A stretch of 64,000 bases of DNA from Mactromeris polynyma (Eukaryota > Mollusca > Bivalvia > Venerida > Mactridae): NCBI GenBank assembly GCA_032209605.1, contig JASFXZ010000016.1, positions 14,384,001 to 14,448,000 on the forward strand, in the 5' to 3' direction. Positions 1-11,531 of this stretch are shown one piece after another. Numbering within the stretch: the first letter of the stretch is position 1; each line of letters starts with the position of its first letter. Below the pieces are notes generated by a model. The model did no database searches. It had not been told where the DNA came from and saw only the letters and a program-made list of their open reading frames with translations. The position numbers and the translations under genes were made by a program.

Positions 1-1862
1 ATAAATGATAAAATATTAAATACATTTTAATAAAACGACATATTTCCAAAAATCAATCACACTAGAACACATCGACTTGTTCTAACATTGACATATATTT
101 TATAATAAATAAATACACAGAAATATTTGTTTCAATTAACTAAACTTGTTTGACTCCACCCTTACCTCAATCTTTGAACAGAACAGGACATAACAATACT
201 TTTACAAGTCATTTTTTTTCACAAATGATTGAAAAATCTATCTATAAAAAATTCAATCACAATTAACAAACGGCAGAAACGTAGGGGGACTAAATAAAGA
301 AGCGTTTTACTGTATTAGCGTAATACAGCACTTTTATAAAAAAAAGAGGACTCTATTAAGATGAAACAACAATACCCTTAAAATGTTTGTTAATTTTGAT
401 TTGTTTTCATATTAAGTACAATAATATTATTTTCATTACGGTTTCATCTGCTTGTATGTTTAAACATATTATTTTTTCTCCACAATGTGTTACGGGTGTA
501 ATCGCTTAACTGTTTGTAATATCGCTGACAATTGATATATAAATGTTGACATGTTAAGATCTTATCTTTTCGGGATTATCTAGAGGCTTACAAAGGTGGC
601 TTTTTACCGTGTTTTTCTTCCGACAAGCACACTGCCACTAATAGCTACTAATCCCCCAGATGTATAATATTCGGATAATCCGCTTATCCGAAACGTGATT
701 CCTTGTTACGACATTAAGTCGCTTGTGTCATACATAAATCAAATATCATCGATGGCCGCTTATGTAATTATATCCACTTATTAACCGTACCGGCTCCATC
801 TGGGGAAGGCTTAATATTCCGGTATGATATTTATTTAATGCCATAAGAGGCCCCCGTAGACAAACAGGTGACTTAGGCGATGAATTTAAGCACATGTTTT
901 CGTTTGTTTAACATTTGCCCTGAGAAGAAATATAACCAAACATTGCGTGAAATTATATAATATCATTTTAAGTAGATGGGGTAGTTTATAAATTATGATA
1001 TTGCTTAGGGAAATACTTTACAAACTAAAGGAAGAAGTTCAAATAAACACAGACATCAAAACTAATCAGACAAGACTAGAGTGCATGCATCAATGTAGCT
1101 TGTGTTATTGACAAACATACTTAGTACATTTAAAAACGCACCCAGTAGGATTTCTATAATTTCATTCGGACTTACGTTTAAGGATACAAGAAATATAACT
1201 GACACGATATCGCATGTGTATGCAACATGTGAGCTCAATTTCATGACAATCGACACGTATTAAAATCTAAAAAATAAGTTTCAAAAATAATAAAATGGAA
1301 TTTAAAGAAGTATGGTTGGTAAAAAATTGTGCGTTTTTAAATGTACTGAGTATACTTAGAAAATCTCAAGTACAAAGTTTAAAATAAATTTGATACTTAG
1401 GCAAAAGTGGAAGCGTTCTTATGATACTCTTCAATTTGAAAACAACAAATGGTCATACGTACGTTTTGATCTCCATATAGAAGGCTTCATGTTTCGGGAT
1501 TCGAAAATTCTAGTCAAGAGAACACATAGAAAATAAAGGCACTACACAATGTCTATGTAAAATAGGTTAGCATCACTGTTCCTGATATCTGAAAATCGGC
1601 TGTGACTTTTTATATATCATTTCTAAACCACAAAAGGTGAAATTATTAACTTCAGAATGATGTAGCCCATAAGTTCATGATTCACTAATTCACGCCATTA
1701 TAATAAATTATTATATTCATGAAAATGAAATTATCTTGAATTCAGAATTGCATACTTTTAGACTAAATTTATCAAAAAGTAAACTATGAATGTTTTTTAC
1801 CAAAATAGTGGGGTCTTTATATTGAGATCTCACTGTATCATAAAATTACATATTTTTGTATA
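1..1862. other. AT-rich noncoding stretch, nothing recognised
   Basis: Both strands are broken by frequent stops; the longest open frames are about 64 codons with no recognisable domain. No RNA gene or clear repeat was seen. It is probably intergenic or a long intron. Confidence 0.5.
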
Positions 1863-2041
1863 TACAGTAAAACCTCAATAATAAGACAACCATTGGGACC
1901 AATTGAAAACTGGTCTTAATATCAAGGTGGTCTTAATATTGAGGTTGAATAAAGAGCATAACAGTGACAATGGACATGTATATAGTGTTCTCAATTTTGA
2001 GGTGGTCTTGTTATTACCTGTCTTTAGGTGAGGTTTTAATA
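1863..2041. mobile_element. Family A palindromic MITE-like element, copy 1
   Basis: Starts with TACAGTAAAACCTCA followed by an ATAATAAGAC motif, and ends with the inverted form (GAGGTTTTAAT, decayed). The middle reads like a foldback, with GGTCTTAATAT next to GGTGGTCTT. About 14 further copies lie in this window, which identifies it as a dispersed family. TA flanks and CAGT...AAACCT ends resemble non-autonomous pogo/Tigger-like (Tc1/mariner superfamily) elements; that assignment is inference. No coding capacity. Confidence 0.75.
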
Positions 2042-2053
2042 TATATATAATTT

Positions 2054-2170
2054 TCAGTGGAACCTCGATAATAATTTTGAAGAAATCTTGAAAACTGAAT
2101 AATGAAATTTCGGACTTATTAAAAAGGTGGTTTCAATTTAGAGATGGTCTTTAAATAAAGTTTCACTGTA
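2054..2170. mobile_element. Family A-like MITE, divergent short copy
   Basis: Lies 13 bases after copy 1. It begins CAGTGGAACCTCGATAATAA and ends AAGTTTCACTGTA, so the ends are inverted relative to each other. The middle keeps a GGTGGTTT...GATGGTCTTTAA pattern. It is more diverged than its neighbour, so it may be a sister subfamily. Confidence 0.6.
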
Positions 2171-2689
2171 CCAGGGGTTCCAGTGGGTACTAAATCTCAC
2201 GGGTCATTATGGTATTTTTGACGGAATTTTACCACTTTATTGCAAAAAATGCTTATCATTCAGAGAAAAATTGACACTCCAGCCCGAATCATTAGGGTCA
2301 AAAGGCTTTATGAAAAAAACAGGGGCCAAAAGGTCAACTCTAGGGTCAAATGGAACCCCTGTGTAATGTATATAGTACGTTATTTTCATCAGTCACATGA
2401 TGGAGTACAATTGTATTCTTGTTGTACTTTGCATTATAACAAAGATATTGATTGATACAGTCACATGTGACTCACGTCTGTACTCTTGACAATTTTCACA
2501 CGAGAACTTAAATGCAAAACAAGAGTTTGTGTGTGTCTTTTCTAATACTTACATGTACGTTCATTCTGGATTTATATGCTCTATTATGCCTGCTTCCTAG
2601 TTGGACTAATTAGGTAATTACGTATATCAATTGTTTGTATGTTTATAAGTTTTAATACATAAAATATCAACATCTTCAGTCATCAATAT
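2171..2689. other. Noncoding spacer, nothing recognised
   Basis: AT-rich sequence with one 71-codon open frame that has no recognisable protein features. No repeats or RNA genes were identified. Confidence 0.4.
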
Positions 2690-3045
2690 CATCATCATTT
2701 TTATCATCGTCAGCATCGATAACATCATCATTCTCATCATCATCGTCATCATCAATATAATCATTATTTTATCATCGTCAGCATCGATATCATCATCATC
2801 ATCATCATTATCATCGTCATCATCAATATAATCATCATTTTATCGTCGTCAGCATCGATATCATCATCATCATCATCATCGTCATCATCAATATAATCAT
2901 TATTTTATCGTCGTCAGTATCGATATCATCATCAGCATCATCATCATCATCGTCATCATCAATATAATCATTATTTTCATCATCGTTAGCATCAATATAA
3001 TTCTCATTTTCATCATCAATATCATCATCATTTTCATCACCATGC
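2690..3045. repeat. TCATCA-rich minisatellite (about 65-71 bp unit)
   Basis: Roughly four to five units, each built of ATCATC/GTCATC triplets followed by an AATATAATCATTATTTTATC segment and a GTCAGCATCGATATC segment. The triplet runs vary in length between units, as expected from slippage. The minus strand reads as long Asp-rich frames because ATC/ATCATC gives GAT codons; this is a by-product of the repeat rather than evidence of a gene. Confidence 0.85.
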
Positions 3046-3237
3046 ACGACATGTTTATTATTAAGTGAACGTGTTGTAAGTACTTGCCGCTTTCGACATA
3101 AATTGTAATGGCTACTTTCAGTATCTGGTATTGCATGAGTCTGTGCGCGAATAAACCAATACATAAGATTATAATTGAGATAGTTTGTCAGAATATTGCT
3201 TGTAATGTGTGGTAATGTAATGATCAGTATTTTCTTG

Positions 3238-3406
3238 TACAGTCAAACTTCTCCAGAGCGGCCCTTTCTTGAGCAATAACCTTTCTTTAACAACATTCGC
3301 AAAATTTTCCTTTATAAAGAATCAACTATGATTGACCTCTCTAGAGCAACCACTTCTCAACAACGTGAACTTCCAAAGGTCGTCTCAATGGCGCCGGTGC
3401 GCTGTA
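3238..3406. mobile_element. Family C palindromic element, copy 1
   Basis: Begins TACAGTCAAACTTCTCCAGA and ends GGTGCGCTGTA. Inside are paired motifs of the type GAGCAATAACCTTTCT and AGAGCAACCACTTCTC. The same layout occurs near 8.2, 23.6, 28.5, 42.6 and 61.4 kb. Ends beginning TACAGT-AAAC link it to families A and B. Noncoding. Confidence 0.6.
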
Positions 3407-5150
3407 AAAATATACTATTCTGTTCTGTTCTGTTCTGTTCCGTGCAGGAAAAAGCTACTTGAAGAATACCGATTAAGTTAAGACATCACTATCAGCCTGT
3501 CTAGATAATAGTCATACCGCACGTAATTATATCCTGTTGTTATGATAAAACTAATCTAGTTGAGACTGAAATCTGTCTGATTCAGTCTATTGTGTGTCTA
3601 TCTTACTTATCTGACCACTGGTCAGCTCCATTCTCGGGTGGTCAGTGCTTAAGCAGTTTTGGACATGCCCGAATTGGACTTAGGTTGTTTGTAAACAGCG
3701 GGACCCCTTATCTCCGGTTGTCATTCGGAAATGTTCGTGATCTTTCGACTGTTTTACACGATGCTGCGTACTTGGACATGATAAATTGTCATTCGTTTCA
3801 ATTATTTATGCTGTCTTTTCAACTGTTATAAAATTGTCATTCGGATGCAATCGGTCTTTTTCGGATAGTTTCTGTTGGTAACTAAAACGTTTTCCCTTTG
3901 GAAACCCTGAAACCTAAAAGTAAGGAAAGGGGTTAGCCCCTCCGATGCATTCTCTGTACCCCTAAGTCATAAGGGTTCTGGGTTCGGTTCCATAAAACGT
4001 GGTTATAATAATCTTGACATTTAGAAATTGTACATACATTGTTACAGTATTACTTCGGAGTCAAAGTTTAAATACAATTCGCAGCTATTCCATTGGTCAA
4101 TTTTAAGACTTAACTGAATTCAACCAATCAAAAGTTTGAGTTTTTAGACTGGTCTTCAACTCAGATTTATGACATCAGATTCGGACTATACTATAAAACC
4201 TCGTTTTGTTCTCGCAGGTAAATAATTTGAACACATGTTTTCCGGGTGTTTTGGATTTTCATCGCTTCATTTTGGCGAATGCCAAGTTTGCATAAGACGT
4301 TAGTTTACAGTAAATATCACATTGTTATCGTAACAAGAAATACATGCAAACATGTCTGTCTGAAAATGATTACTTTCGATTAATTATCGCAGCTGACTTC
4401 CTTCGAACTATTTTGACAACTTTGGTGTATTAATACGCGCGTATTTTGCGTCTTAGCGTCCTTCAAACCATAGCGTACATCCGGTTTTAAGACCCTGAAG
4501 GACATCGATGATCCGATTCACACAAACGCTTGGTTTGTTCGCAAGGCAATGATTATCAACTCAGCAGTCAAGCGACCGCGATGTATTTGTCTCCGCTGGT
4601 GCGGATTAATAACGGTGAAAAAGTAGTACGTGCCTGCCAAAACTTTTGACATCGTTCAAGTCTCCTATAACAAACCGAGCGATTTCCCGCTGTGAAAATT
4701 AGTCCGCGATTAGTTGGTAATTTCAAGCACTCTCGGTGCAGGTTTTGTTTAAGGCTCAGCTTGTCAAAAAAAATGATCTGTATTTATTTAGTTTCTCCCT
4801 CCGATAAATGATAAGGATCGGAATAGTTTTGCGTTCATCGCTCCAGAGTAAAGCGAGTGCATTTGAAAATTCCGTTCGACATAAGAAGAATGCGCGCGCG
4901 GAAGGAATAGTCACTCCGGCGATCGGCGTTTGAAAAATTCGATTTTCCCATTTCGTACTCAATATTGTACGTAACCGATATTTTCTCAACATGTACAAAA
5001 AGTTCCAATTATGTTCTTGTATTTTGGCCTGAGTACTGCTGTTTTTTTATTATAAGTTTTTTTTGCACCTTATATATATCACTCATGGTGACCGTTTCCC
5101 GAGTTACTCACAAGTTCTCGTGCAAAATTCAAAATTGTTAAGACTTTGGA
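3407..5150. other. Noncoding; short TTCTG run and CCAAT-like motifs
   Basis: A TTCTG microsatellite lies at about 3419-3440. A stretch at 3592-3831 stays open for 79 codons but matches nothing I know. Around 3920-3995 is a GGTTCGGTTCC motif that could be a decayed tRNA-type B box. Two CCAAT/ATTGG motifs lie at 4090-4130. Around 4850-4930 there is a GC-richer patch with GCGCGCGC. No gene is supported. Confidence 0.35.
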
Positions 5151-5154
5151 TGAA

Positions 5155-5238
5155 TCTCATTGTGGGATTCGAACCCTCTATTACCCGGATGAGGAGTCCG
5201 GCCCTGAACTCCCAGTCCACTTAGCTCCGTTATGTCTT
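5155..5238 (-). repeat. tRNA-derived SINE head (minus strand)
   Basis: On the minus strand it contains GGTTCGAATCCCA, a good match to the RNA polymerase III B box, about 50 bases after an A-box-like GAGCTAAGTGGAC. The acceptor-stem halves do not pair convincingly, so a SINE head or tRNA pseudogene is more likely than a working tRNA. Confidence 0.5.
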
Positions 5239-6708
5239 TGTATTATACATTATGCTACTGCATTACTACCTTCCCCATACATACTGTAGTGTTGCTATTT
5301 ATGCGTATGTCTTGTCATATCATGCTTTATTATCATGCCATATGGCCTACAATAATTATCGAAAATAAACTTAAAACTTCGCATTGAGGAACAGAAAAAA
5401 TATACCCATTATACCTTTTTATGGCTTGCCACCAGTATACATGTACATAGCTTCGTTTGTTACGAAAATAACAAAGTTTAGCGTCTTTTTCTTACGGTGT
5501 CCTTGGAAGCAAAATGTTTTAATATCGTGGTAATTTAAAATGACCAAATCAAAATACGCCATTATGCTACGTGCATTATATATATATATCCCTTTCTCTG
5601 TATAAAAGCTGATGCGAGATTTAATAAACAGTATCTTGAAATGTTGACTTTGTCTTGTACAACTGAATGAATATTGCCGCATGCATGCGTATAATTATAT
5701 AACATATAGATGCATTAATATAATACTATGAACAACAAAATTTGATGTGAAATATATCAATCAAGTGATACCAATATTAGTAAGAAAGACTTGTCAGTGA
5801 TTGTTTTGTATTTCCGTGCTTACATTTGTATAAAACACGTGTCCATGTGATGTGGCATAGATATCTTCTTAAATCGCATCACAAAAATTAGTACGTGTAA
5901 TATACAAGCAGACAAGCAGACGGAACATCAGGAAAGGTGTGATCACCAATGGCGACTCGCATTGTATTCTGGGTACAAAGTGTACCACGCGGCTCCCCAT
6001 AATTCTAGCACATTTTGATTGTCAATATTGAAGACCTTTGTATGAGGTTGACAGTTCTTCACGTTCGTCATTATTGGGTCATCAACTACAATGATTGTCT
6101 ATAATACGCTTTAGCACCTAGTAGAAACTAGTGCTAACAACATCGCGGATTAATCTACGCCCAGGTGCGGTAGACGAATCATCGGTGACAAGCACGGACA
6201 GGGTAAATTACTAACGAATACCGTTGTTGACACCGGAAGATGACTGCATATGTCGAAAAAGACCCCTAATGAGATTTAACCCCTTTTTAACAGTAACCAT
6301 AAAAGGGATTCCCGCTGATTCGGATGACTTTGGAGTTTTCTGTTGTCATCTGGAAAATAGTCATACAAAGAATTCAACCTTTTTATTAACACATTGACAT
6401 ACCATGTAAGGACACCCCATTCATTCGGATGTCCTCAGAGTTTTACGTCTTCCTCAAGGATTGTAGAATTTCATGAACAATTTGTGATCATAATTTGTAT
6501 AAGTAATATTGACATCAGCTGAGAACATTTCATCCGTAACGCAACGCATAGTGATAGATCAACTTGAAGTAAGTGCTTAAGTTATTTTTTCACGTTGATG
6601 TCGCCAGATATAAAGCTGGGGCCTTATTCACAAACATTTTAAGACGGAAACTCAGACTTAGACTTTAAAATGTTAATTGTACTATGCACTGCTTTGTTGT
6701 TATTATAA
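5239..6708. other. Noncoding, nothing recognised
   Basis: AT-rich sequence with a short AT dinucleotide run near 5577-5590. The open frame at 5419-5682 on the minus strand has low-complexity composition and no recognisable domain. No repeat family of this window was found inside it. Confidence 0.4.
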
Positions 6709-6892
6709 TACAGTAACACCTCAATAATAAGACCACCCTTGGAACTCTTGAAAACTGGTCTTCTTATGGAGGTTGTCTTAATATTGAAGTTGAATAACGA
6801 GCAAAACAGCGAATATGGATTTGAAAATTGTGAGCTTAATATTGAAAGTGGTCTCATTATTGAGGTGGTCTTTGAGTGCGGTTTTACAGCAT
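6709..6892. mobile_element. Family A MITE-like element, copy 3
   Basis: Starts TACAGTAACACCTCAATAAT and ends GCGGTTTTACAGCATA, with the internal family motif GAAAACTGGTCTTCTTATGG. It runs in the orientation opposite to the 8.0-kb copy. Ends are slightly decayed. Confidence 0.75.
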
Positions 6893-8003
6893 AGATTTTA
6901 AATAAAAAAATGACAGAATTATACACTGGGCAATAATATCCATTCAGACAAAACTCTGTTCCTTTAGATTTAATGAAAACAAACGGCTGGTATATTTAAA
7001 ATTTGCAAATTTAAAGACTAAGTTTCAGTTTCAGACAAAAAATCTTTTGTGAATACCTGGACTCAATTTGGTTACCATAAACCTTTGGTTTTTATAACGA
7101 TTTCTTTAACTTTCTAAATACACGCATTTCGAGCCATTCACGGGGCAGGGTGGGTGGGGACATTTTGTTTCCATAACACAGTGTGGAGATTGGTGATTAC
7201 TTAGTTTAAATTATGTATCTTCCTTGATGACTTCTTCCTGGGTTACTCGCAGACATTTGTGAGTAATTCTGGGACAGTGAAGTTCCTGGCATCGTCTCTC
7301 TCCAGGGTCCGAGACCGCAACTGCTCTGCTCTGTTCTCGTTATCAACCCACCCCATGATAATGTACTTTCAGTACTTTGATTCATAAAAACATTATCCAT
7401 TCTGCTAGGTGTTTCAGCTTTTTTTATAACAAAACCATTCATGAATATGCTATTTTCACGACGTGTCAATAACTGAATAGTTCTACAGACTAATTGCATG
7501 TTTAGACGTTGTCTGTGCATATTTGTATAAGTGACATTCGTACTTATTTTTGTCAAGATACATTCACGATCCCTGCAACACATTTTTGCAAGTAAAGCAA
7601 ACAGACTGGCATGTTAGAATAAACAAAGGTCGGTACAAAATACGTTAAGGGGCGTATCACCCATTTAAATGTTTAAAGGAACCCAAAGAGATGTCATTTA
7701 ACCAATGTACCGCATATACCCCAAAGATTCAAAACTATTGCAAACATTACGTATAGAATTCAAATTTCAACAATGCCGCCTATTTACCTTAGCAAATATT
7801 GTAAAGACACTTCAGACTTGGCATCAAATCAATAGGGACCCGGAAAGGGAAGATCTGTTTAAATATATGTAAAGCTGTTGTCTTCGTTCGAAGTATTCAC
7901 AACTTCACCAAAGTCGGGTAATATTATAGTTCTTTTTGTTCATACAGAATGAACCGCTTTCGTTCTTACAATGACGTTGAAAATGTTATTAAACTTTACA
8001 AAA
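6893..8003. other. Noncoding, one unrecognised minus-strand open frame
   Basis: A 125-codon open frame runs on the minus strand at 7206-7583. Its residues show no transmembrane segment, no repeated motif and no domain I recognise. It was therefore not called as a gene. No repeats identified. Confidence 0.35.
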
Positions 8004-8187
8004 TACAGTAAAGCCCCACTTAAAGAAATCCTAAATAATCTAATATAATCACCTCAAAATTAAGAACACAATTTTCAAGTCAATGTTCACTGTTTTCCTC
8101 TTATTCAACCTCAGTATTAAGACCACCTCAGTAAGACGACCATTTTAATGGTACAAAGGGTGGTCTTATTATTGAGGTTTTACTGTA
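8004..8187. mobile_element. Family A MITE-like element, copy 4
   Basis: TA-flanked: opens TACAGTAAAGCCCCACTTAA and closes ATTGAGGTTTTACTGTA. The middle carries CAACCTCAGTATTAAGACCA and a GTGGTCTTATTATTGAGG arm that pairs with the left end. One of the better preserved copies. Confidence 0.8.
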
Positions 8188-8188
8188 G

Positions 8189-8341
8189 TACAAAGCAACC
8201 TCAGCAGAACAGTTCACCCTCCTTACCAACAACCTCTCCTCAACAACTTATCATTTTTCTTGCAGTAACTTGGAATATTATTCATTCCTACCCTCTAGAA
8301 CAATAACCTCTCAAAGACAGCCAACTGTTTGTCTCCTACAG
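8189..8341. mobile_element. Family C element, copy 2
   Basis: Directly abuts copy 4 of family A. It contains ACCAACAACCTCTCCTCAAC and AGAACAATAACCTCTCAAAG, the paired internal motifs of family C, and ends CTCCTACAG. Back-to-back placement suggests one element inserted at the TA end of the other. Confidence 0.5.
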
Positions 8342-8549
8342 ATTGTTAGTCTGAAATAGATGATGATAATTCAAGACGACATTTCGAACGAAAACCCCTG
8401 GACCTGAATTTTACGAATGGGTTTCCAAAACTGTCTCGATACTTCCCGTACCAGTTCCCTCTTCTGACTGGTTTAATTGTCATATTAGCGCATTTCAGGC
8501 ACAATGCTAAACTGTACACAAGAAGCGAATAAACTTTTGAGAAAAGCAT

Positions 8550-8697
8550 TACAGTAAAACCTCACTTAAAGACCACCTCAATAATAAGACCATCTCGATA
8601 ATAAGACCACCTCAATAATAAGACCATCTCGATAATAAGAACACAATTTCCAAGTCCATTTTCGCTATTGTGCTCTTTATTCAACCTCAATATTAAG
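8550..8697. mobile_element. Family A element, truncated
   Basis: Opens TACAGTAAAACCTCACTTAA with an expanded run of the GACCACCTCAATAATAAGA motif (about four in a row). It stops after CAACCTCAATATTAAGA without the right-hand inverted end, so about a quarter of the element is missing. Confidence 0.75.
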
Positions 8698-10368
8698 AAA
8701 CAAAATCGAATATGCATGTTTACTAAAAATGTATCAATATTTTTTTACTATACAAAAGTTCCTGAAACTTTAATGTATACTTCAAAGATTCACAAAATAT
8801 TTCCAATCTGTCGACATCTCCGAAACAAAACGTTTGAATTCTAGTTTCAGTCGGTCAAATTCAGCCACCGCTTAATGGAACACGATATTAATTAATGAGT
8901 ACGAAATTTCCTGTGGCGAACCTCGCGAGTTTCTTCACATGATGCGGCAATTTGTTCTTCATTGTCACTACCCAGTTGTAATAGAACGTTTAATTGATTC
9001 ATGGAGACGCTTAATCAATGGAAACCAGCGGGAGCGACCAGTCGTGTCATTCGGATCTCAAATATCGACAAGATCGCAAAAAACACTTCTTTTATTCGTC
9101 CCAATAAATATCACCAAATACTGCTTAAATATAACAAAATTTCATTCTTTAGTTTTCAAAAACCAACAAATTGATTGCGACGGGACGCAATACAGCGGTA
9201 TGTTGAAAGAACACCGCGCCTTGGATGAGCTAATTCGGTTTCGTCGCAGATGTCGCTTTTACAAATTGTTGAAATAAGATGAAATTCATAGAAAATTTGA
9301 ACAATAGAGTATAAAAGATTATCGCAAAGTATTTGGTTCCCGCTGACATTGGAGAGTTTGAAAGATTTTCAATGAGAAAGAAATAGTTTGTCGACAGAAG
9401 AAAATTAAAAACACGGTTTTGTATATAAGTCGGCTAATTCTTTAAATCGCATTTTTGTATCGGTGCAAATAATACAGACCCGAATTTTATTGATAGTTTG
9501 ATTTTAAAAAAATCATTTCATTTGGTATCAAGATTTTGACGGCTATATAAATACTGAAATGTGAGCATTTCATACATTTGAACAAGCCAGGTATTATTGA
9601 CAAAGCAACGGTTGCACGGTGCATATTAGTTTGTAGTTTTTTTTTTACCGATTTGGAAAGGGTTCATTGAGGTCAAAATAAACGGGTGTTTTTTCTGATT
9701 GATTGTGTTCAATGTTGGTTAAAATATTAGATTATGTGTACAGATGACTTGCGCTTCTGGAAGTTTATAGTGGCGCCATTAAATGAACGGCTACGTGCAT
9801 CCACGGGTTAATTCTCGGTGGTTACCGTATCCAATGTGGGGACACATGGGCAAATGTCCGAATTTCCGTTCCATCCGAATCTTGTTTGCTATCGGACGTT
9901 CTTTTTTCATAAACCTTTCAAAAATGAACGGTTAGATCGTGTTCCAGAGCACTCTATTAAAGCACAATCGTTACACTAAAGCTCTAAAATTGAGATTGGT
10001 CTCAACTTTCAAAATGTTTCAATTCTTACATAATTAATACACAAGAAAACGCTATGGAATGTGATGCTTTTTATTAGGTCTTGTCTACATGTATATAAAA
10101 GTTCTTTGGATTGACTCTGCGTTCTATGATTCACATGTTATTGTTATACAATTTTGGTTTGCGACAAACCTCAGTTGAGATATTTTCTAAATTCTCGATC
10201 AGTTTTCGATTATTTTTGAAAATTCTCAGCATTAAGATGTACTTTGTCGCAAATAATTTTACTAAGAAACTATAATGGAGTTTTGTTTTACAGTCTGAGT
10301 TGGATTTCGAGGCGATATGATTTTTTAGATGAGATTTCTATTTTGTTGTTCAGGGTGGATAAATACAC
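8698..10368. other. Noncoding, one unrecognised open frame
   Basis: A 112-codon frame at 8939-9277 (+) starts with a double Met and contains several Arg-rich patches, but no domain or homologue is recognisable and no splice partner was found. The remainder is AT-rich with no clear repeats. Confidence 0.35.
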
Positions 10369-10690
10369 AGTTCTCACATTTACAATATTTACCTCCTTTG
10401 TTTTGAATTGTCGACCATTTTGATAGGCAAATTTCCTTAAAGTTTATGGGGAATATAATGTAAATAATGATGAACTAATCCGATATATAAAAAAAAACTT
10501 ATTCATTATGCTCATGTGGACACTTTGCTCAGTAACTTGAAGAAAAGGTGGTTGTCACATGCAAGTTCTCTTGGTATTTTCTCAATTATCACTTATTTGG
10601 AAATTACTCCTATAAGGGCTTATCAGTTTTGCCTATCAAAATGGCCGACGGTTAAGAACAATGGAGGTAAATATTGTAGATGTGGGAACT
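10369..10690. mobile_element. Family E long-TIR element, copy 1
   Basis: The left end contains CACATTTACAATATTTACCT and the right end its inverse, AGGTAAATATTGTAGATGTG. The arms stay complementary for about 65 bases, including the ATTTTGATAGGCAAA / TTTGCCTATCAAAAT pair. A second copy of similar length lies at 62672-62993 in opposite orientation. Noncoding MITE of unknown superfamily. Confidence 0.75.
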
Positions 10691-11359
10691 ATGTAATACA
10701 GACGTGTTTATGAGAACGACAGGAGTGATAACGTTTTTGAATAGAGGTTGTTGCTCTAGAGGGCCGATCTGGAGAACGTACGATGTATTCTAGTTACAGC
10801 AAGTATCTCCAAACTGCCGCTATGATAGATTTTTACGTGTCCTTCTATATATTCTAACTGATGGAGTAATTATACTCATCATTTCTAAGAATTCTTACCA
10901 TTAAAAGTTATTCCTTAATTTATAGGTTTCTTTCATTTTGGATCTGATACAAATTACGGCACATTTTTATGGCATCAACAATTGTGGTGTCAAGTGTAAT
11001 TACGAATACATTGCAATATTGTTGACACCGTGACATTAATATGTCAATTTAGATTTTTTGTGTGATCCGTTCTGTAGATGTAGGAGCTTCGCACAAAATG
11101 ATATTTAGTCATTTGTCTATGATAGTGTCACACATAATATATTACAGTACAATTTACAACGTAAAAACATAAAACAAATATGTTATGCCCAGCCAAATGT
11201 GGCTTATGAGACACTGACTAATGCTCAAAAAACAGCACAGAATGTTAATAATCGACTTAAGTGCAATTACAGCTCATAGTCATTTGCATATATGTATCCA
11301 CAAATACATCAGTATATGAAGTCAAGAACAGAACAAAAAATTATTAAGCTTAATTGGAA
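10691..11359. repeat. Noncoding; half of an inverted repeat pair
   Basis: The part at about 11145-11225 is repeated, reverse-complemented, at about 15710-15785: shared pieces include ACAATTTACAA, ATGCCCAGC and GAGACACTGACTAAT / ATTAGTCAGTGTCTGAT. Nothing else was recognised. Confidence 0.45.
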
Positions 11360-11531
11360 TACAGTAAAATCTCACTTAAAGACCACCTCAATAAGAAGAC
11401 CACCTCGAAATTAAGAACACAATTTTCAAGTCCATTTTTCATTGTTTTAGTCTTTATTCAACCTCAATATTAAGACCATCTCTACAGTAAGACTAGTTTT
11501 CAAGGGTCCCAATGGTGGTCTTATTATCGAT
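11360..11531. mobile_element. Family A element, right end truncated
   Basis: Opens TACAGTAAAATCTCACTTAA, carries GACCACCTCAATAAGAAGA and the internal CAACCTCAATATTAAGACCA, and breaks off within the right arm after GGTGGTCTTATTATCGATGG, losing the final GTTTTACTGTA. Confidence 0.75.

Noticed and set aside
2835..3164. Asp-rich 109-codon minus-strand frame, reminiscent of acidic shell-matrix proteins
   Set aside because: The Asp run comes from the TCATCA minisatellite; there is no signal peptide and no supporting exon.
7206..7583. 125-codon minus-strand open frame
   Set aside because: No recognisable motif and no supporting gene structure.
8939..9277. 112-codon open frame on the plus strand
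   Set aside because: No domain, no splice sites of note and no homologue recognised; such lengths arise by chance in 64 kb.
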